Under the pieces are notes generated by a model. That model was not told where the DNA came from, made no database searches, and worked only from the letters and a program-made list of their open reading frames with translations. From Halomonas sp. TD01 (lineage in GTDB: Bacteria; Pseudomonadota; Gammaproteobacteria; Pseudomonadales; Halomonadaceae): a DNA stretch of 64,000 bases. Below, piece by piece: positions 8,318-18,268 of this stretch; within the stretch, counting starts at the first letter, position 1, and each line of letters starts with the position of its first letter. The DNA lies in the NCBI RefSeq assembly GCF_923868895.1, contig NZ_OV350343.1, forward strand, positions 3,906,001 to 3,970,000, written 5' to 3'. The position numbers were made by a program, and so were the translations under genes.

Positions 8318-9199
8318 ATGCCGAGTACTATTCGTCAAATCCCTTTAGAAAGCGCCACAAAACATCACTCGCACGACTTTCACCAAATAGTCATTACGCT
8401 GTGTGGTTCTTCAGAATTTGAAATTGAAGGCCTCGGTGGTCGCGTAAACGCATTTTCAGGCTGCATTGTTCCCGCGAATCACGAACACTTCTATTCAGGT
8501 AACGGCTACAATCGCCAACTGATTCTAGATCTGCCTGAAGATGCTCCAGCCTTAACGGGTGAACACCGCGAGTTGGTAGCGTTATTTGATGCGCCGCGTT
8601 TTTTTGCACTCGACAATCCATTGCGGCATTACCTTGCTTTCGTTGAAAGCGAACTTGTCCAAGGATTTGACACGTCGGCAATGTCCTTTCAACAAGATCG
8701 GCTTGCCGCCACACTGTTAGGTTCGTTAAAAGCTCGCCTGGGGGCATCAGAGAGCACATCACAGCGGCGTCTCAATCTAGACCAAATTGATCGGTTTATT
8801 CGCCTCCACTTGGCCGATGAGTTAAGAGTGGCTGATTTGGCGAAGCTAGCGTGTCTTAGTGAAGCGCACTTTTCAGAGCGCTTTCGCGTTCAAACGGGCC
8901 TATCACCTTGGCAGTATGTGCGACGCCAACGCCTGCATGCGGCTCGGCAGCTTGTATTACAAAGCCGTTTACCTCTCACCGATATTGCCATTCAAACAGG
9001 TTTTGCTAACCAGAGCGCTCTTTCTCATGCTTTTCGGCGTAGTTATGGCTTATCACCCCGCCAGTTACGCCAAGGAGTGGGGGTAGCGAATCCACCGCTC
9101 GATTCAGCGACGCCTTCAACGTCTTATTCAACGCCATTAGCACCCACCGCGTCCCCATCAGGAGCAAGTATTAGGGCTGGTGCACTCTCATCTCGCTAG
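8318..9199 (+). CDS. AraC family regulator, probable proline-utilisation activator (PruR-like)
   Basis: A 293-residue regulator. The amino half is a cupin-like ligand domain (HSHDFHQIVITLCGSSEFEI, GCIVPANHEHFYSG) and the carboxyl part carries two helix-turn-helix motifs (VADLAKLACLSEAHFSERFR; LTDIAIQTGFANQSALSHAFRR) ending in the typical SPRQLR. Pseudomonas PruR, an AraC protein next to putA, has this layout, and here the gene also lies directly upstream of putA on the same strand. Both PutAs lack a DNA-binding domain for self-repression, so an external regulator is expected. The link is from context; the effector is unproven. Confidence 0.75.
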   Translation: MPSTIRQIPLESATKHHSHDFHQIVITLCGSSEFEIEGLGGRVNAFSGCIVPANHEHFYSGNGYNRQLILDLPEDAPALTGEHRELVALFDAPRFFALDNPLRHYLAFVESELVQGFDTSAMSFQQDRLAATLLGSLKARLGASESTSQRRLNLDQIDRFIRLHLADELRVADLAKLACLSEAHFSERFRVQTGLSPWQYVRRQRLHAARQLVLQSRLPLTDIAIQTGFANQSALSHAFRRSYGLSPRQLRQGVGVANPPLDSATPSTSYSTPLAPTASPSGASIRAGALSSR

Positions 9200-9299
9200 T
9201 TATGAAGAAGTTAGCTTGGTCACATACCGCGCAATTTTGCGTGTTGGCAGCCATTTTGAAACTAAACTAAAGTCTTAAAAAGCGTTTCTTACCGAGAAA

Positions 9300-9330
9300 T
9301 TGACACGTTTTGCCATGAAAACGACATACA
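9300..9330 (+). promoter_or_regulatory. candidate promoter for the first putA
   Basis: A perfect TTGACA box at 9300-9305 lies about 140 bases before putA. The -10 match is poor: GACATA at 17-base spacing or CATACA at 19. A weak -10 would fit an activator-dependent promoter, which agrees with the AraC gene upstream. Confidence 0.35.
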
Positions 9331-9447
9331 CCTAATGGCAGCTCGCTCTACATTCGTCCGTTATCTTGGGCACGATGCCCTACTGTCTCTTTATTTCGGT
9401 TATTTGATTCAGCTTTTCGCTTTCTGTTCAGACTTATGGGGCTCTCA

Positions 9448-12400
9448 ATGCTCAATGCCAAGAAAATGCGTGACCCTGCCATCTGGCAAACCGATCTTGA
9501 TACGCTTATGCAGCGTATTAGTGATCACTATCTTGTAGATGAGGACGCCTTCGTCGGTGAGCTAATCAAGGTTCTCAATGCTGACAGTGACGATTTCGCA
9601 CGGATTGAATCGAATACCGCAGCGCTAGTGCGTGATGTGCGCAAAATGGATACGGCTGTCGATACGATTGACGAACTGCTGCAGCAATACAGCCTGGACA
9701 CCCATGAAGGCTTAATGCTGATGTGCTTGGCAGAAGCCATGCTGCGCATCCCCGATAAAGCGACCGCCGATGCGTTGATTGAAGATAGGCTTGGCCCCGC
9801 AGATTGGCAGTCCCACTTAGGTAAAAGCGAATCATGGATGGTAAACGCTTCTACTTGGGGCCTACTGATGACCGGGCATGTATTGAAGCTCGATCACCCC
9901 AAAGAGGGTCAACCTGCCCACTTTATTAACCGCATGGTTAATAAAGTGGGTGAACCCGTAATTCGTCGCGCCATGATGGAAGCGATGAAAATCATGGGCA
10001 AACAGTTCGTTTTGGGACGCGATATTAATGAAGCACTAAAGCGCTCTAAACCGCTCTTCAACAAAGGCTACACCTACTCCTACGATATGCTGGGCGAGGC
10101 AGCACGCACCCGTGCTGACGCCAAGCGCTACTATGATGACTACGCACGCGCAATTGAGCAGGTCGGCAAAGCCTGTCAATCCCTGGGCGATAAAACCCCT
10201 GCGCCTTCGGTCTCCATCAAGCTGTCTGCACTGCATCCACGCTATGAGTTTGGTCGCCGCGAGCAGGTGCTTGCCGAGCTAGTCGACACGGTTATTAAGT
10301 TAGTCACTAAAGCCCGTGAGCTTGACGTGGCGGTAACTATCGATGCTGAAGAAGTTGATCGATTAGAGCTGTCTCTCGATGTTTTCCGCGCAATATATGA
10401 AAGCGACGCAGTGAAAGGATGGGGACACTTTGGCCTCGTCGTTCAGGCATATTCGAAACGCGCCTTACCGGTACTGCACTACATTAACCGTCTGGCCGAA
10501 CAGCAAGGCGACGAAATTCCGCTGCGTTTAGTGAAGGGCGCTTACTGGGATAGCGAAATCAAGGAGTCCCAACAACTTGGTGTTGATGGCTATCCCGTAT
10601 TTACCCGTAAAGCGTGTACGGACGTGGCTTACTTGGCGTGCGCGCAGTTCCTGCTATCCAACGATACTCGTGGACGTATTTTCCCTCAGTTCGCGACACA
10701 CAATGCCCACACTGTCACGACCATACTTGAGCTAGCCAACCACGATAGCCGTCCGTTTGAATTCCAGCGTTTACATGGCATGGGCGAAGCCCTTTATGAC
10801 GCAGCGCTGACACGCGCACCAAACGGGACTTACTGTCGAATTTACGCCCCCGTTGGTGCTCATAAAGACCTGCTGCCCTACTTGGTACGTCGCCTACTTG
10901 AAAATGGTGCTAACTCCTCTTTCGTCCATCAAATTGTTGATCCGGAAGTCCCCGTAGAATCATTGTGCCAACACCCTATTGAAACGCTGCATCAGCAGAA
11001 AACGTTCGCCAATAAGCGCATTCCGCTGCCGAAAGATATCTATGGGCCAAAACGCCGCAACTCGCGTGGGGTTAATCTTAATATCCGTAGCCACTTCGAT
11101 CCGTTAATGGAAAAGATGGGCATGTTTATGGATAAGCAGTACCCAGCGAAGCCGCTGTTGGCCTTTGATGTTGCGGATGATACCGCGAACACCCACACAG
11201 TCACCTCGCCTTTCGACCGTCGCAAAACTGTAGGCAGCGTTCAGTGGACCAGCAAGGAGCAAGCCACCAAAGCACTCGATGCAGCTTGGCAAGCGTTCCC
11301 ACGCTGGGAAACGACCCCGGTAACCGAGCGCGCTGATATCCTGCGCCGCCTGGCCGACCTGATGGAAGAACACATGCCAGAGCTGATGACGCTCTGTTCG
11401 CGTGAAGGTGGCAAATTGCTCACCGACGGTGTCGATGAAATCAAAGAAGCCGTCGACTTCTGTCGCTATTACGCTATGCGTGCCGAAGAAGCGTTTGGTC
11501 AGCCAATTGAGCTGCCAGGCCCTACCGGTGAGTCTAACCGCTTGATGATGAGTGGTAAGGGCGTATTTGCAGCTATTAGCCCTTGGAACTTCCCGGTGGC
11601 TATTTTCTGCGGCCAAATTGTTGCCGCCGCCGTTGCCGGCAACACCGTACTAGCCAAACCCGCTGAGCAAACCTCGATTGTTGCCCACCGCGTTATTGAG
11701 CTGCTCTATGAAGCGGGCATGCCACGTGATGTGGTTCAGTTGCTACCTGGCGACGGCCCAACAGTGGGTAGCGTCTTAACCTCTGACCCACGCGTTACGG
11801 GTGTTGTATTTACCGGCGGCACTGACACGGCGCAGATAATCAACCGTGCACTCGCGGCCCGGGAAAACGCACCACTGCCGACACTAATTGCTGAAACAGG
11901 CGGCATGAACGCCATGATTGTCGACTCGACTGCTCTGCCTGAACAGGTAGTCGTGGATGTGATTCAGTCTGCGTTCCAAAGTGCCGGTCAGCGCTGTTCC
12001 GCGCTACGGGTGCTTTATCTACAAGACGATGTTGCCGACCGCGTCATTGAAATTCTCAAAGGCGCCATGAACGAGTTGCGTATTGGTGACCCACGAGATT
12101 TAGGCACCGACGTGGGTCCGGTTATTGATGAAGACGCACGTAAAGGCCTAGTGGCGCATATTGAAAAGCTGAAGGGCGAAAACCGTTTAGTCGCGGAAAC
12201 ACCGATGGCAGTTGAGCATACTCAAAACGGCACCTTCGTTGCACCCGCCGCCTTTATCATCGACAGCATTGACTCGCTTACCCGAGAGCAGTTTGGCCCT
12301 ATATTGCACATTGTTCGTTACAAGGCTCGCGACCTTGACCGCGTGATCAATGACATTAATGGTCGCGGATATGGCCTAACCTTTGGGGTGCACAGCCGCA

Positions 12401-12639
12401 ATGAGTCATTTGCCGCTGAAATAGCGCAGAAAATGCGAGTGGGCAACGTGTATATCAATCGTAACATCATCGGCGCAGTGGTTGGCGTTCAACCCTTCGG
12501 TGGGCAAGGCCTCTCTGGCACTGGCCCCAAAGCGGGTGGCCCGAACTACCTACAGCGCTTTGTGACTGAAAAAACGATTACCAATAACACCGCCGCTTTA
12601 GGTGGCAACGCGTCGCTTCTGGCGCTCGGCGATGAGTAA
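9448..12639 (+). CDS. putA: bifunctional proline dehydrogenase / P5C dehydrogenase, first copy
   Basis: Oxidises proline to glutamate at the inner membrane face. About 1063 residues: helical arm, flavin proline dehydrogenase barrel around residues 190-480 (SIKLSALHPRYE, LVKGAYWDSEIK, THNAHT, FQRLHGMGE), then aldehyde dehydrogenase from about 570 with FTGG, ETGGMN and the catalytic Cys in SAGQRCSAL near residue 850. It ends with the conserved ALGGNASLLAL tail. It lacks the amino-terminal ribbon-helix-helix domain of E. coli PutA, so it is not self-regulating. An ATG at 9436 is also possible; I prefer 9448 because GGGG lies six bases before it. putP follows after 161 bases. Confidence 0.95.
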   Translation: MLNAKKMRDPAIWQTDLDTLMQRISDHYLVDEDAFVGELIKVLNADSDDFARIESNTAALVRDVRKMDTAVDTIDELLQQYSLDTHEGLMLMCLAEAMLRIPDKATADALIEDRLGPADWQSHLGKSESWMVNASTWGLLMTGHVLKLDHPKEGQPAHFINRMVNKVGEPVIRRAMMEAMKIMGKQFVLGRDINEALKRSKPLFNKGYTYSYDMLGEAARTRADAKRYYDDYARAIEQVGKACQSLGDKTPAPSVSIKLSALHPRYEFGRREQVLAELVDTVIKLVTKARELDVAVTIDAEEVDRLELSLDVFRAIYESDAVKGWGHFGLVVQAYSKRALPVLHYINRLAEQQGDEIPLRLVKGAYWDSEIKESQQLGVDGYPVFTRKACTDVAYLACAQFLLSNDTRGRIFPQFATHNAHTVTTILELANHDSRPFEFQRLHGMGEALYDAALTRAPNGTYCRIYAPVGAHKDLLPYLVRRLLENGANSSFVHQIVDPEVPVESLCQHPIETLHQQKTFANKRIPLPKDIYGPKRRNSRGVNLNIRSHFDPLMEKMGMFMDKQYPAKPLLAFDVADDTANTHTVTSPFDRRKTVGSVQWTSKEQATKALDAAWQAFPRWETTPVTERADILRRLADLMEEHMPELMTLCSREGGKLLTDGVDEIKEAVDFCRYYAMRAEEAFGQPIELPGPTGESNRLMMSGKGVFAAISPWNFPVAIFCGQIVAAAVAGNTVLAKPAEQTSIVAHRVIELLYEAGMPRDVVQLLPGDGPTVGSVLTSDPRVTGVVFTGGTDTAQIINRALAARENAPLPTLIAETGGMNAMIVDSTALPEQVVVDVIQSAFQSAGQRCSALRVLYLQDDVADRVIEILKGAMNELRIGDPRDLGTDVGPVIDEDARKGLVAHIEKLKGENRLVAETPMAVEHTQNGTFVAPAAFIIDSIDSLTREQFGPILHIVRYKARDLDRVINDINGRGYGLTFGVHSRNESFAAEIAQKMRVGNVYINRNIIGAVVGVQPFGGQGLSGTGPKAGGPNYLQRFVTEKTITNNTAALGGNASLLALGDE

Positions 12640-12800
12640 CGAGATTCTGGGTAGGCTCTCATTGGGGCCAGTTACATGAAGAGGAAAAGGGGTTAACAGC
12701 AACGCTTAACAACAACAAGGCTGCGTCATTACTAGATTCTTTTGGTAAGCGCACAAACCTGTCGGCGCTACGTCCGGCCTAATGTAATGAAGGAGTTCTT

Positions 12801-14294
12801 ATGGCTATCGGTGTTTGGGTCAGTCTTATTGCATATTTTGCGCTCATGATCGCCATCGGCGTTTATGCCATGCGCAAAGCGACGTCTTCATCCGAAGATT
12901 ACATGCTGGGTGGACGAGGCCTCAGCCCACAGGTGGCGGCCCTGTCGGCTGGTGCTTCGGACATGAGCGGCTGGTTGCTACTGGGGTTGCCCGGCGCAAT
13001 GTTTGTATCCGGCTTGGGGTCAGCCTGGATCGGTATTGGCCTACTAGTGGGTGCGTTCTTCAACTGGACCCTAGTTGCCCCTCGCCTTCGTGAACAGACA
13101 GTTCACTACGGCAATGCGATTACCATCCCGGCCTTCCTGGCAAACCGGTTCCCAACACGTGCGCTTTCCCTGCGCACGGTGTCCGCCATCGTTATCGTTA
13201 TCTTCTTTGCGGTTTACACAGCGTCAGGCCTAGTGGCAGGTGGCAAGCTGTTTGAAAGCGCATTCTCCGGCATTTTCAATATTGGTGACATGAGCAACTA
13301 CGCCATGGGGGTCATCATTACCCTAGGCGTAGTGCTTATTTACACCGTTGTTGGCGGTTTCCTAGCCGTGAGCATGACGGACTTCGTGCAAGGCTGCATC
13401 ATGATGTTGGCACTGGTGATCATGCCGGTAGTTGTGCTCTTTGGTGAAGGCGGCGGCGGGTTCTCCCAGGCGTCACAGACCCTGAATGAAGTCGATCCCA
13501 CATTGCTATCCTGGACGTCAGGGCTGACCTTTATCGGCTGGCTCTCTGCCGTTACCTGGGGCCTGGGCTATTTCGGACAGCCGCATATCATTGTGCGCTT
13601 CATGGCCATCCGGACGCTGAAGGAAGTCCCTACTGCCCGTAACATTGGCATGGGCTGGATGCTTATCTCTCTGATTGGCGCGGTCTCGCTAGGCATATTC
13701 GGCCGAGCCTATGCAATCCGTAATGGGTTGGATGTTCAAGATCCGGAAACGATCTTTATTATCCTGGCGGAGCTGCTGTTCCACCCGCTGATCACTGGTT
13801 TTCTCTATGCGGCTCTCTTAGCTGCGATCATGAGTACTATTTCCAGCCAACTTCTGGTGTCGTCGTCATCTCTGACTGAGGACTTCTATCGCTTGTTCCT
13901 GCGTAAAGAGGCAACGGACAAAGAGTGTGTACGCGTCGGCCGAGTCTGTGTCGTACTGGTTGGCTTAGCAGCAGCGCTCATTGCGTCTGACGAAAACTCT
14001 CAGGTTCTAGGGCTGGTAAGTAACGCCTGGGCTGGCTTCGGCGCGGCGTTTGGCCCGCTAATTATTCTGTCACTGATGTGGTCGCGTACGAATGGCAATG
14101 GTGCCATCGCAGGCATGGTGGTGGGTGCTGCCACCGTCATGATCTGGATCTCACTGGGTTGGAACGGTGAGTTTATGGGAGGCCCTGGCGTGTACGAGAT
14201 CATTCCTGGCTTCATTGCTTCCTTCATTGCCATCCTGGTGGTGAGTAGCATGACTACCGATTCTGGTGAATATCAGCATATTGATCGTTCATAA
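12801..14294 (+). CDS. putP: sodium/proline symporter, first copy
   Basis: A 497-residue sodium:solute symporter with about thirteen helices. PutP signatures are clear: the start MAIGVWVSLIAYFALMIAIG, SSSEDYMLGGR, SALSAGASDMSGWLLLGLPG, and TMTDFVQG-like sequence (VSMTDFVQGCIMML). It imports proline using sodium, supplying the adjacent PutA. An AAGGAG site lies before the ATG. The second putP in this window encodes more than 90 percent the same residues by eye, with many silent differences. Confidence 0.95.
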   Translation: MAIGVWVSLIAYFALMIAIGVYAMRKATSSSEDYMLGGRGLSPQVAALSAGASDMSGWLLLGLPGAMFVSGLGSAWIGIGLLVGAFFNWTLVAPRLREQTVHYGNAITIPAFLANRFPTRALSLRTVSAIVIVIFFAVYTASGLVAGGKLFESAFSGIFNIGDMSNYAMGVIITLGVVLIYTVVGGFLAVSMTDFVQGCIMMLALVIMPVVVLFGEGGGGFSQASQTLNEVDPTLLSWTSGLTFIGWLSAVTWGLGYFGQPHIIVRFMAIRTLKEVPTARNIGMGWMLISLIGAVSLGIFGRAYAIRNGLDVQDPETIFIILAELLFHPLITGFLYAALLAAIMSTISSQLLVSSSSLTEDFYRLFLRKEATDKECVRVGRVCVVLVGLAAALIASDENSQVLGLVSNAWAGFGAAFGPLIILSLMWSRTNGNGAIAGMVVGAATVMIWISLGWNGEFMGGPGVYEIIPGFIASFIAILVVSSMTTDSGEYQHIDRS

Positions 14295-14357
14295 GCAGTA
14301 CGCACTGTCATCAACTATATAACCCACTATGTCATCCGATATTCATCGCCCATGACG

Positions 14358-14383
14358 AAAGGCCACCCCAGGAAGTGGCCTTT
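14358..14383 (+). terminator. weak terminator-like hairpin between putP and the second putA
   Basis: A nine-base stem (AAAGGCCAC with GTGGCCTTT, eight-base loop) ends in only three T residues. It could partly stop transcripts from the first putAP pair before the second putA. Confidence 0.5.
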
Positions 14384-14455
14384 CAAGGCCATGGAAAGAC
14401 GACATCTAAGCCGACACATCAACGCTACGTGTCGACTAGCGAGGAGAGACCCATT

Positions 14456-17400
14456 ATGAACAAAGCCAATCTTCATTTGCATAGCGACGTGAGTGATCTA
14501 CGCTCGCGCATCCGCACCAACTATGACGCCGATGAAGCAGCGGTGCTGCATGAACTGATCGAGCGTATCAAGCTGTCAGAAGACGATCGCCGCAAGGTAG
14601 CTGCCGTCGGTGCCAACTACGTGGAGCGTGTGCGCAAGGAAAGATCACCCTCGATGATGGAGGCGTTCCTCGCTGAGTACGGACTCTCTACCACCGAGGG
14701 CGTCGGTCTGATGTGCCTTGCAGAAGCTCTGCTACGCGTGCCTGATGCGGAAACCATCGACGACCTGATTCACGATAAAATCGAGCCGTCCGATTGGGGC
14801 GCACACCTGGGCAAATCATCCTCATCGATGGTTAACGCCTCGACCTGGGCGCTGTTGCTGACCGGCAAGGTGCTGGAAGAAGATCCTAAAGGCCCGACAC
14901 GGGCGCTACGCGGCCTAGTGCGCCGCATGGGCGAGCCGGTGGTACGTAAGGCCGTTGGTCAGTCGATGAAGATTCTTGGCCGTCAATTCGTACTCGGTCA
15001 GACCATCGAAGAGGGCATGAAGAATGCCCGCGAACTTGAGAAGCAAGGCTACACCTACTCCTACGACATGCTGGGCGAGGCGGCGCGCACAGACGAAGAT
15101 GCCGTCCGCTATCACGAGGCTTATGCCAAGGCGATCACCGCGATCGCCAAGCAGGCCAAAGGCGACGTCCGTGGGAGCCCCGGCATTTCAGTGAAGCTCT
15201 CAGCCCTGCATCCGCGTTATGAATACACCCACCGCGACACGGTGATGGCGGAACTAGTACCACGTGCGTTGGAACTGGTGCAGCAAGCGGCCAAAGCCAA
15301 TATCGGTTTCAATATCGACGCCGAAGAGCAGGACCGGTTAGACCTGTCGCTCGACGTAATCGAGGCACTGATGTCTGACCCCAGCCTGGATGGATGGGAT
15401 GGCTTCGGGGTCGTTGTACAAGCCTACGGGCGCCGCGCCGCGCCGGTAATCGAGACACTCTACGAGCTTGCCGAGCGGTTCAACCGTAAGATCATGGTGC
15501 GCTTGGTCAAAGGCGCCTACTGGGATACCGAGATCAAGCTGTCCCAAGAGATGGGCGTAAAAACCTTCCCGGTTTTCACCCGCAAGGTTAATACAGATGT
15601 CAGCTACATGGCCTGCGCCCAGATGCTACTCGACCGGCGTGACCGCATCTATCCGCAGTTCGCCACTCACAACGCTCACACCTGCGCTGCAGTAGCCGCC
15701 ATGGCGGGTGACGACAAGGACAGCTACGAGTTTCAGCGCCTGCATGGCATGGGCGAATCGCTGCACCACATTGTCAAACAGTCGGAAGGCACGCATTGCC
15801 GCATCTACGCCCCGGTTGGCGCGCACCGCGACCTGCTAGCCTACTTGGTACGCCGCCTGCTGGAGAACGGTGCAAACTCTTCGTTCGTCAATCAAGTGGT
15901 GGATAGTTCGATTCCCCCAAGCGAAGTATCAAGGGATCCAGTAGACGGTTTCCAGCAGCTTGGCGATACCATCTCAAGTCCGTTAATCCGCCAGCCCGGC
16001 GAGCTATTCGCGCCCGATCGCAAGAACTCCAAGGGCTACCGTATCAATGAGCCTGCCTCAGTCCTACCACTGCTCGATGCGCGTGAAGCCTTTGCCGACA
16101 AGACTTGGACGGCAGGCCCCATGCTAGCGGGGAACCCGGCCCCCCAGGGCCCGGCTCGCGACGCAGTCTCCCCCGCCGACAGCTCGCGCGTGATCGGCAA
16201 GGTACATGAGGCCACTCCTGAAGAGGTAGCCGCCGCTCTTGACGCCGCTGAAGAGGGTTTTCGCGAGTGGTCAGCGCGTCCCGTGGCCGAGCGTGCCCAA
16301 GTGCTGCGTCGTACCGCCGATCTTTACGAAGAACACATCGCTGAGCTGACCGTGATCACCACCCGCGAAGCCGGCAAGATGATGTTCGATGGCATTGCCG
16401 AAGTACGCGAAGCAGTAGATTTCCTGCGTTACTACGCCAATGAAGGCGAGCGGCTGGAAGCGGAAGAACCCGGCAGCGCCCGCGGCATCTTCGTCTGTAT
16501 CAGCCCGTGGAACTTTCCGCTGGCCATCACCACTGGACAGATCGCTGCCGCCTTAGTGGCTGGCAACGCGGTACTTGCCAAGCCCGCCGAGCAAACGCCC
16601 CTGATCGCCGCCCGCGCCGTCGAGCTGATGCGTGAGGCTGGCCTGCCGGAAGCGGCGCTGCAACTGTTGCCTGGCGACGGACCGACAGTGGGCGGCCCAC
16701 TGACCAGCGATCCCCGCATTGCTGGTGTCTGCTTCACTGGCTCGACCCCTGTGGCACAGATTATCCACAAGGCTCTGGCGCAAAACGCGGGGCCCGATGC
16801 CGTCTTGATCGCCGAGACTGGCGGGCTCAACTCCATGATCGTGGACTCCACAGCGCTGACAGAGCAGGCAGTGCGCGATATCCTGATTTCCTCCTTCCAA
16901 TCAGCCGGCCAGCGCTGTTCAGCGCTACGGATGCTGTATGTGCAGGAAGAGGCTCGCGACCGATTGCTCAACATGCTTTATGGCGCAATGGACTCGCTCA
17001 CCATCGGCGACCCCTGGAATACTGACACTGATGTCTCACCGGTGATCGACGCCGACGCCCAAGCCGAGATAAGCGACTATGTGGCGGTACACGAGAAGGC
17101 CGGCAAAGTGCTGAAGAAGCTATCCGCGCCGGAAACTGGCACATTTGTCACCCCGGCGGTGATTGAGGTCGGGGGCATTGAAGATCTCGAGCGCGAAATC
17201 TTCGGCCCAGTTCTACACGTGGCCACCTTCAAAGCGCGAGATATCGACAAAGTAGTCGACTCCATCAACGGCAAGGGTTATGGGCTGACCTTCGGCCTGC
17301 ATACCCGTATCGACGACCGCGTGCAGCAGATCGTCGAGCGTATCCATGTCGGCAATGTTTATGTTAACCGTAACCAGATCGGTGCCATTGTCGGCTCTCA

Positions 17401-18121
17401 GCCGTTCGGTGGCGAAGGCCTCTCCGGCACCGGCCCCAAGGCCGGTGGCCCGCTCTATGTCACTCGCTTCCGCCGCACTTCCGCTGCCGAACGCCACGAA
17501 AAGCCTGAGGGAAAAACCGTGTCACTCGGTGATCTCCAATCAGCCCTAGACGGGCTGGATGCGCGTAACTGGGCAGCGCGACCCAACCGGGTCGAGGTGC
17601 TACGCAAGTCGCTTTCCGGTAAAGGAGGTGTGGTCCGCAGAGCGCTAAATGAGACAGCGGCCCTCGACATGACGCCGCAGACACTTCCTGGCCCCACAGG
17701 GGAAAGCAACCGCTTGGCGATGTATCCGAAGGGAGCGGTTCTCTGCCTTGGGCCAACGCTGGATATCGCCGCTGCCCAAGCAGTACAGGCGCTTGGCGCG
17801 GGCTGCTCGGCAATCGTGATCGCGCCAGGTGCAGTTCAAGCCGTTCAGCCGCTGATCGATGCTGGAGCGCCGGTGGTTGGACTCGATGGAAGCATCACAG
17901 CCGAGACGCTGAGCGAAGTTAAAGATATTGCAGCGGTAGCCGCGGCAGGCAAAAGTGACTGGACCTATGAACTGCGGCTTGCACTCGCCAAGCGCGACGG
18001 TGCCATCGTACCGCTCGAGACCCAGACTATTTCACCAGACCGCTATGTGGTGGAACGCCATCTGTGCATCGATACGACCGCAGCGGGCGGCAACGCCAGT
18101 CTGTTGGCAACGGCCGAATAG
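14456..18121 (+). CDS. putA: bifunctional proline dehydrogenase / P5C dehydrogenase, second copy, long type
   Basis: A second PutA of 1221 residues. It shares the proline dehydrogenase core (LSALHPRYEY, LVKGAYWDTEIK, FQRLHGMGE) and P5C dehydrogenase with catalytic Cys821 (SAGQRCSAL). Unlike the first copy it has about 160 extra carboxyl residues, an aldehyde-dehydrogenase-like domain ending in the conserved TAAGGNASLLATA tail; such long PutAs are common in alphaproteobacteria. It is richer in G+C than its neighbours and uses GGC/CTG-type codons heavily, which suggests transfer. The ATG at 14456 has a GAGGAGA site; the open frame from 14375 overlaps a hairpin. Confidence 0.93.
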   Translation: MNKANLHLHSDVSDLRSRIRTNYDADEAAVLHELIERIKLSEDDRRKVAAVGANYVERVRKERSPSMMEAFLAEYGLSTTEGVGLMCLAEALLRVPDAETIDDLIHDKIEPSDWGAHLGKSSSSMVNASTWALLLTGKVLEEDPKGPTRALRGLVRRMGEPVVRKAVGQSMKILGRQFVLGQTIEEGMKNARELEKQGYTYSYDMLGEAARTDEDAVRYHEAYAKAITAIAKQAKGDVRGSPGISVKLSALHPRYEYTHRDTVMAELVPRALELVQQAAKANIGFNIDAEEQDRLDLSLDVIEALMSDPSLDGWDGFGVVVQAYGRRAAPVIETLYELAERFNRKIMVRLVKGAYWDTEIKLSQEMGVKTFPVFTRKVNTDVSYMACAQMLLDRRDRIYPQFATHNAHTCAAVAAMAGDDKDSYEFQRLHGMGESLHHIVKQSEGTHCRIYAPVGAHRDLLAYLVRRLLENGANSSFVNQVVDSSIPPSEVSRDPVDGFQQLGDTISSPLIRQPGELFAPDRKNSKGYRINEPASVLPLLDAREAFADKTWTAGPMLAGNPAPQGPARDAVSPADSSRVIGKVHEATPEEVAAALDAAEEGFREWSARPVAERAQVLRRTADLYEEHIAELTVITTREAGKMMFDGIAEVREAVDFLRYYANEGERLEAEEPGSARGIFVCISPWNFPLAITTGQIAAALVAGNAVLAKPAEQTPLIAARAVELMREAGLPEAALQLLPGDGPTVGGPLTSDPRIAGVCFTGSTPVAQIIHKALAQNAGPDAVLIAETGGLNSMIVDSTALTEQAVRDILISSFQSAGQRCSALRMLYVQEEARDRLLNMLYGAMDSLTIGDPWNTDTDVSPVIDADAQAEISDYVAVHEKAGKVLKKLSAPETGTFVTPAVIEVGGIEDLEREIFGPVLHVATFKARDIDKVVDSINGKGYGLTFGLHTRIDDRVQQIVERIHVGNVYVNRNQIGAIVGSQPFGGEGLSGTGPKAGGPLYVTRFRRTSAAERHEKPEGKTVSLGDLQSALDGLDARNWAARPNRVEVLRKSLSGKGGVVRRALNETAALDMTPQTLPGPTGESNRLAMYPKGAVLCLGPTLDIAAAQAVQALGAGCSAIVIAPGAVQAVQPLIDAGAPVVGLDGSITAETLSEVKDIAAVAAAGKSDWTYELRLALAKRDGAIVPLETQTISPDRYVVERHLCIDTTAAGGNASLLATAE

Positions 18122-18182
18122 GCCCGCTAGCTTTATCGACGGCTCATTGCGCCACTGAACGTAGATAAGCAACGAGCTCTAG

Positions 18183-18207
18183 GGAGACGGCCAGCACTGG
18201 CGTCTCC
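18183..18207 (+). terminator. terminator-like hairpin between the second putA and putP
   Basis: GGAGACG pairs with CGTCTCC and the inner CCAG pairs with CTGG, with one bulged G and a two-base loop. Only two T residues follow, so it may attenuate rather than end transcription. A second small hairpin (CGGAGC-TT-GCTCCG) lies at 18232-18245, just before putP. Confidence 0.45.
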
Positions 18208-18268
18208 TTAACGGAAAGCGCGCTAACCTGTCGGAGCTTGCTCCGTCCTGAATAATTGGAGAAGTTAC

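Noticed and set aside
16432..17813. Long minus-strand frames within the second putA.
   Set aside because: They are antisense shadows caused by its high G+C content; no ribosome-binding sites or families.
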